NCBI GenBank assembly: GCA_025210655.1
Contig: JAOARG010000035.1
Span: forward strand, 157,290 to 221,289
DNA length: 64,000 bases
Direction of reading: 5' to 3'
Source of the DNA: Bacillota bacterium
Lineage (GTDB): Bacteria; Bacillota; Clostridia; Peptostreptococcales; Acidaminobacteraceae
Shown: positions 63,262 through 64,000 of the stretch, piece by piece
Layout of the letters: every line of letters begins with the position of its first letter
Numbering within the stretch: the stretch's first letter is position 1
Program-made: the position numbers and the translations under genes
The notes under the pieces: generated by a model
Seen by the model: only the letters and a program-made list of their open reading frames with translations
What the model was told of the DNA's origin: nothing
The model's database searches: none

Positions 63262-63486
63262 ATGAAACAATTAAACTTGCAAGATGTATTTTTAAACCAA
63301 GTGAGAAAGGACCAAACACACATCACAGTTTTCCTAATTAGCGGTTATCAATTAAAAGGCACCGTAAAAGGATTCGATAACTACATAATTGTACTAGATT
63401 CCGAAGGAAAACAACAAATGATTTACAAACATGCAGTTTCAACAATAGTTCCTTCTAAATCTGTTGATTTCAATAGAGGAGAATAA
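63262..63486 (+). CDS. hfq: RNA chaperone Hfq
   Basis: Sm-like RNA-binding protein of 74 aa. Sm1 motif: [46 protein letters not shown]; Sm2: [15 protein letters not shown], with the YKHA proximal-face motif. ATG 63262 follows GGAGGGG; the in-frame start at 63229 would add residues that cover the RBS. It follows miaA, the conserved partner of hfq. Confidence 0.96.
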   Translation: MKQLNLQDVFLNQVRKDQTHITVFLISGYQLKGTVKGFDNYIIVLDSEGKQQMIYKHAVSTIVPSKSVDFNRGE

Positions 63487-63544
63487 ATTTAAAGGGGAAG
63501 TCGTTTATTAACTAAATAAAACCCCACAATTCAAGAAATATTCG

Positions 63545-63599
63545 AATACACTGTAAACAAGTGGTTATAAGCCATTAAGTTTGCAGTGTATTTTTCTTT
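63545..63599 (+). terminator. Terminator after hfq
   Basis: A 14-bp stem with one G-U pair (63545-63558 with 63579-63592) followed by TTTC and TTTG. It ends the miaB-hfq cluster. Confidence 0.75.
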
Positions 63600-63723
63600 G
63601 GACAAAAAGACCTATAATTATCATAGGTATACAGGATTTCTTATGAGGACATCCTGCACATGATTCACAATCATATACCTTATAGTACTTTATAAAGCCA
63701 TCTCTTTTATCTATACTCTTAAT
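63600..63723 (-). pseudogene. Remnant of an IS1182-type transposase
   Basis: The minus-strand translation between stops (63723 down to 63565) includes DGFIKYYKVYDCESCAGCPHKKSC, typical of the Cys-containing segment of IS1182-family DDE transposases. Stop codons bound the fragment on both sides, and no inverted repeats or other domains are found. It is a decayed relic, about 40 recognisable codons. Confidence 0.6.
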
Positions 63724-64000
63724 TTAGGGGGATTTAGGATAATCTTTTGGTTATCCTTTTTCTTTTTTGCAAAAAAAATATGGAGTGCTATCTCCATTTG
63801 CATTATCTTTATGAACTTATTCTACGATTAGAGTTTTCCGCTGGGAAAATATCATAGGACGGATTACATAGTTGGCGGATGCTTTTTGTTTCACAAAACC
63901 GTAAATATTAATTGAATAGGAACATTTCATTTAATATTTACTAGCGTAACTAGACGCAAGATTATGTATTTGTATATCTTGTACTAGACGTTCAAGTGAA
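63724..64000. other. Non-coding tail of the window, nothing assigned
   Basis: AT-rich sequence with no convincing gene. A short minus-strand open frame from 64000 to 63931 could be the end of a gene outside the window, but it is too short to judge. Confidence 0.4.

Overview
The window is about 64 kb of AT-rich DNA, densely packed with genes. The gene order is the classic low-GC Firmicute one (efp / asp23 / nusB / folD / xseAB / ispA / dxs / tlyA / argR / recN; scpAB / rluB; miaB / mutSL / miaA / hfq; ispH / rpsA). An acidic CD1247-like protein, an OLE RNA with its OapA partner, ferredoxin-dependent 2-oxoacid oxidoreductase genes and a rubrerythrin-like protein point to an anaerobic member of Clostridia or Tissierellia. 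I cannot name a genus. Sporulation genes normally embedded in at least four of these clusters are missing, which suggests an asporogenous lineage. I saw no tRNA or rRNA genes.

Layout. 1-3.5 kb: a PilJ-type chemoreceptor and a convergent membrane-anchored lysozyme-like protein. 3.6-17 kb: one long type IV pilus operon (pilB, pilT, pilC, major pilin, prepilin peptidase, pilM, pilN, a PilO-LysM protein, an SLH protein, a secreted beta-rich protein, three minor pilin-like proteins, a ComFB-like protein). 17-30.7 kb: an Xaa-Pro peptidase, efp, a CD1247-like protein, asp23, then the nusB-to-recN block with OLE RNA and oapA between a DUF212 gene and dxs. 30.8-35.6 kb: a secreted 5'-nucleotidase, and an OpuC-type osmoprotectant ABC transporter on the minus strand. 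36-40.7 kb: nudF, xerD, deoB, pyrimidine-nucleoside phosphorylase, and a convergent ferritin-like gene. 40.9-46 kb: cca, scpAB, rluB, an unknown gene, a YtqB-like methyltransferase, surE. 46.3-53.4 kb: korDABC, an RpiR regulator, cmk, ispH, rpsA, cheR. 53.8-63.5 kb: an aminotransferase on the minus strand, then miaB, mutS, mutL, miaA, hfq. 63.5-64 kb: a terminator and a decayed transposase fragment.

The most unusual content is a set of intergenic inverted arrays. Five elements (30.6, 32.8, 40.1, 56.8 and 62.1 kb) share one plan: a left arm of four heptamers of pattern GTNGNTN followed by GGAA or a close variant, a variable core, and a right arm that is the same design in reverse complement. 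A lone right arm lies inside the mutL coding region. Three more elements (46.0, 53.5 and 59.6 kb) also have about four 6-8-nt units per arm (GCCTAGC/GCCCAGC or GCCTAA), but the units are separated by short palindromes, so the whole would fold like a fishbone. At operon ends the cores of the first class are intrinsic terminators; inside the mut cluster they are not. Some arms supply the stop codon of the neighbouring gene. I do not recognise this class from any family I know.

The genes form recognisable systems: twitching-type pili with envelope-binding accessory proteins and a PilJ-like sensor; isoprenoid precursor and prenyl synthesis (dxs, ispA, ispH); DNA repair and chromosome segregation (recN, xseAB, mutSL, xerD, scpAB); translation factors and tRNA/rRNA modification (efp, miaA, miaB, tlyA, rluB, cca, rpsA); nucleoside salvage (deoB, phosphorylase, 5'-nucleotidase); and osmoprotectant uptake.
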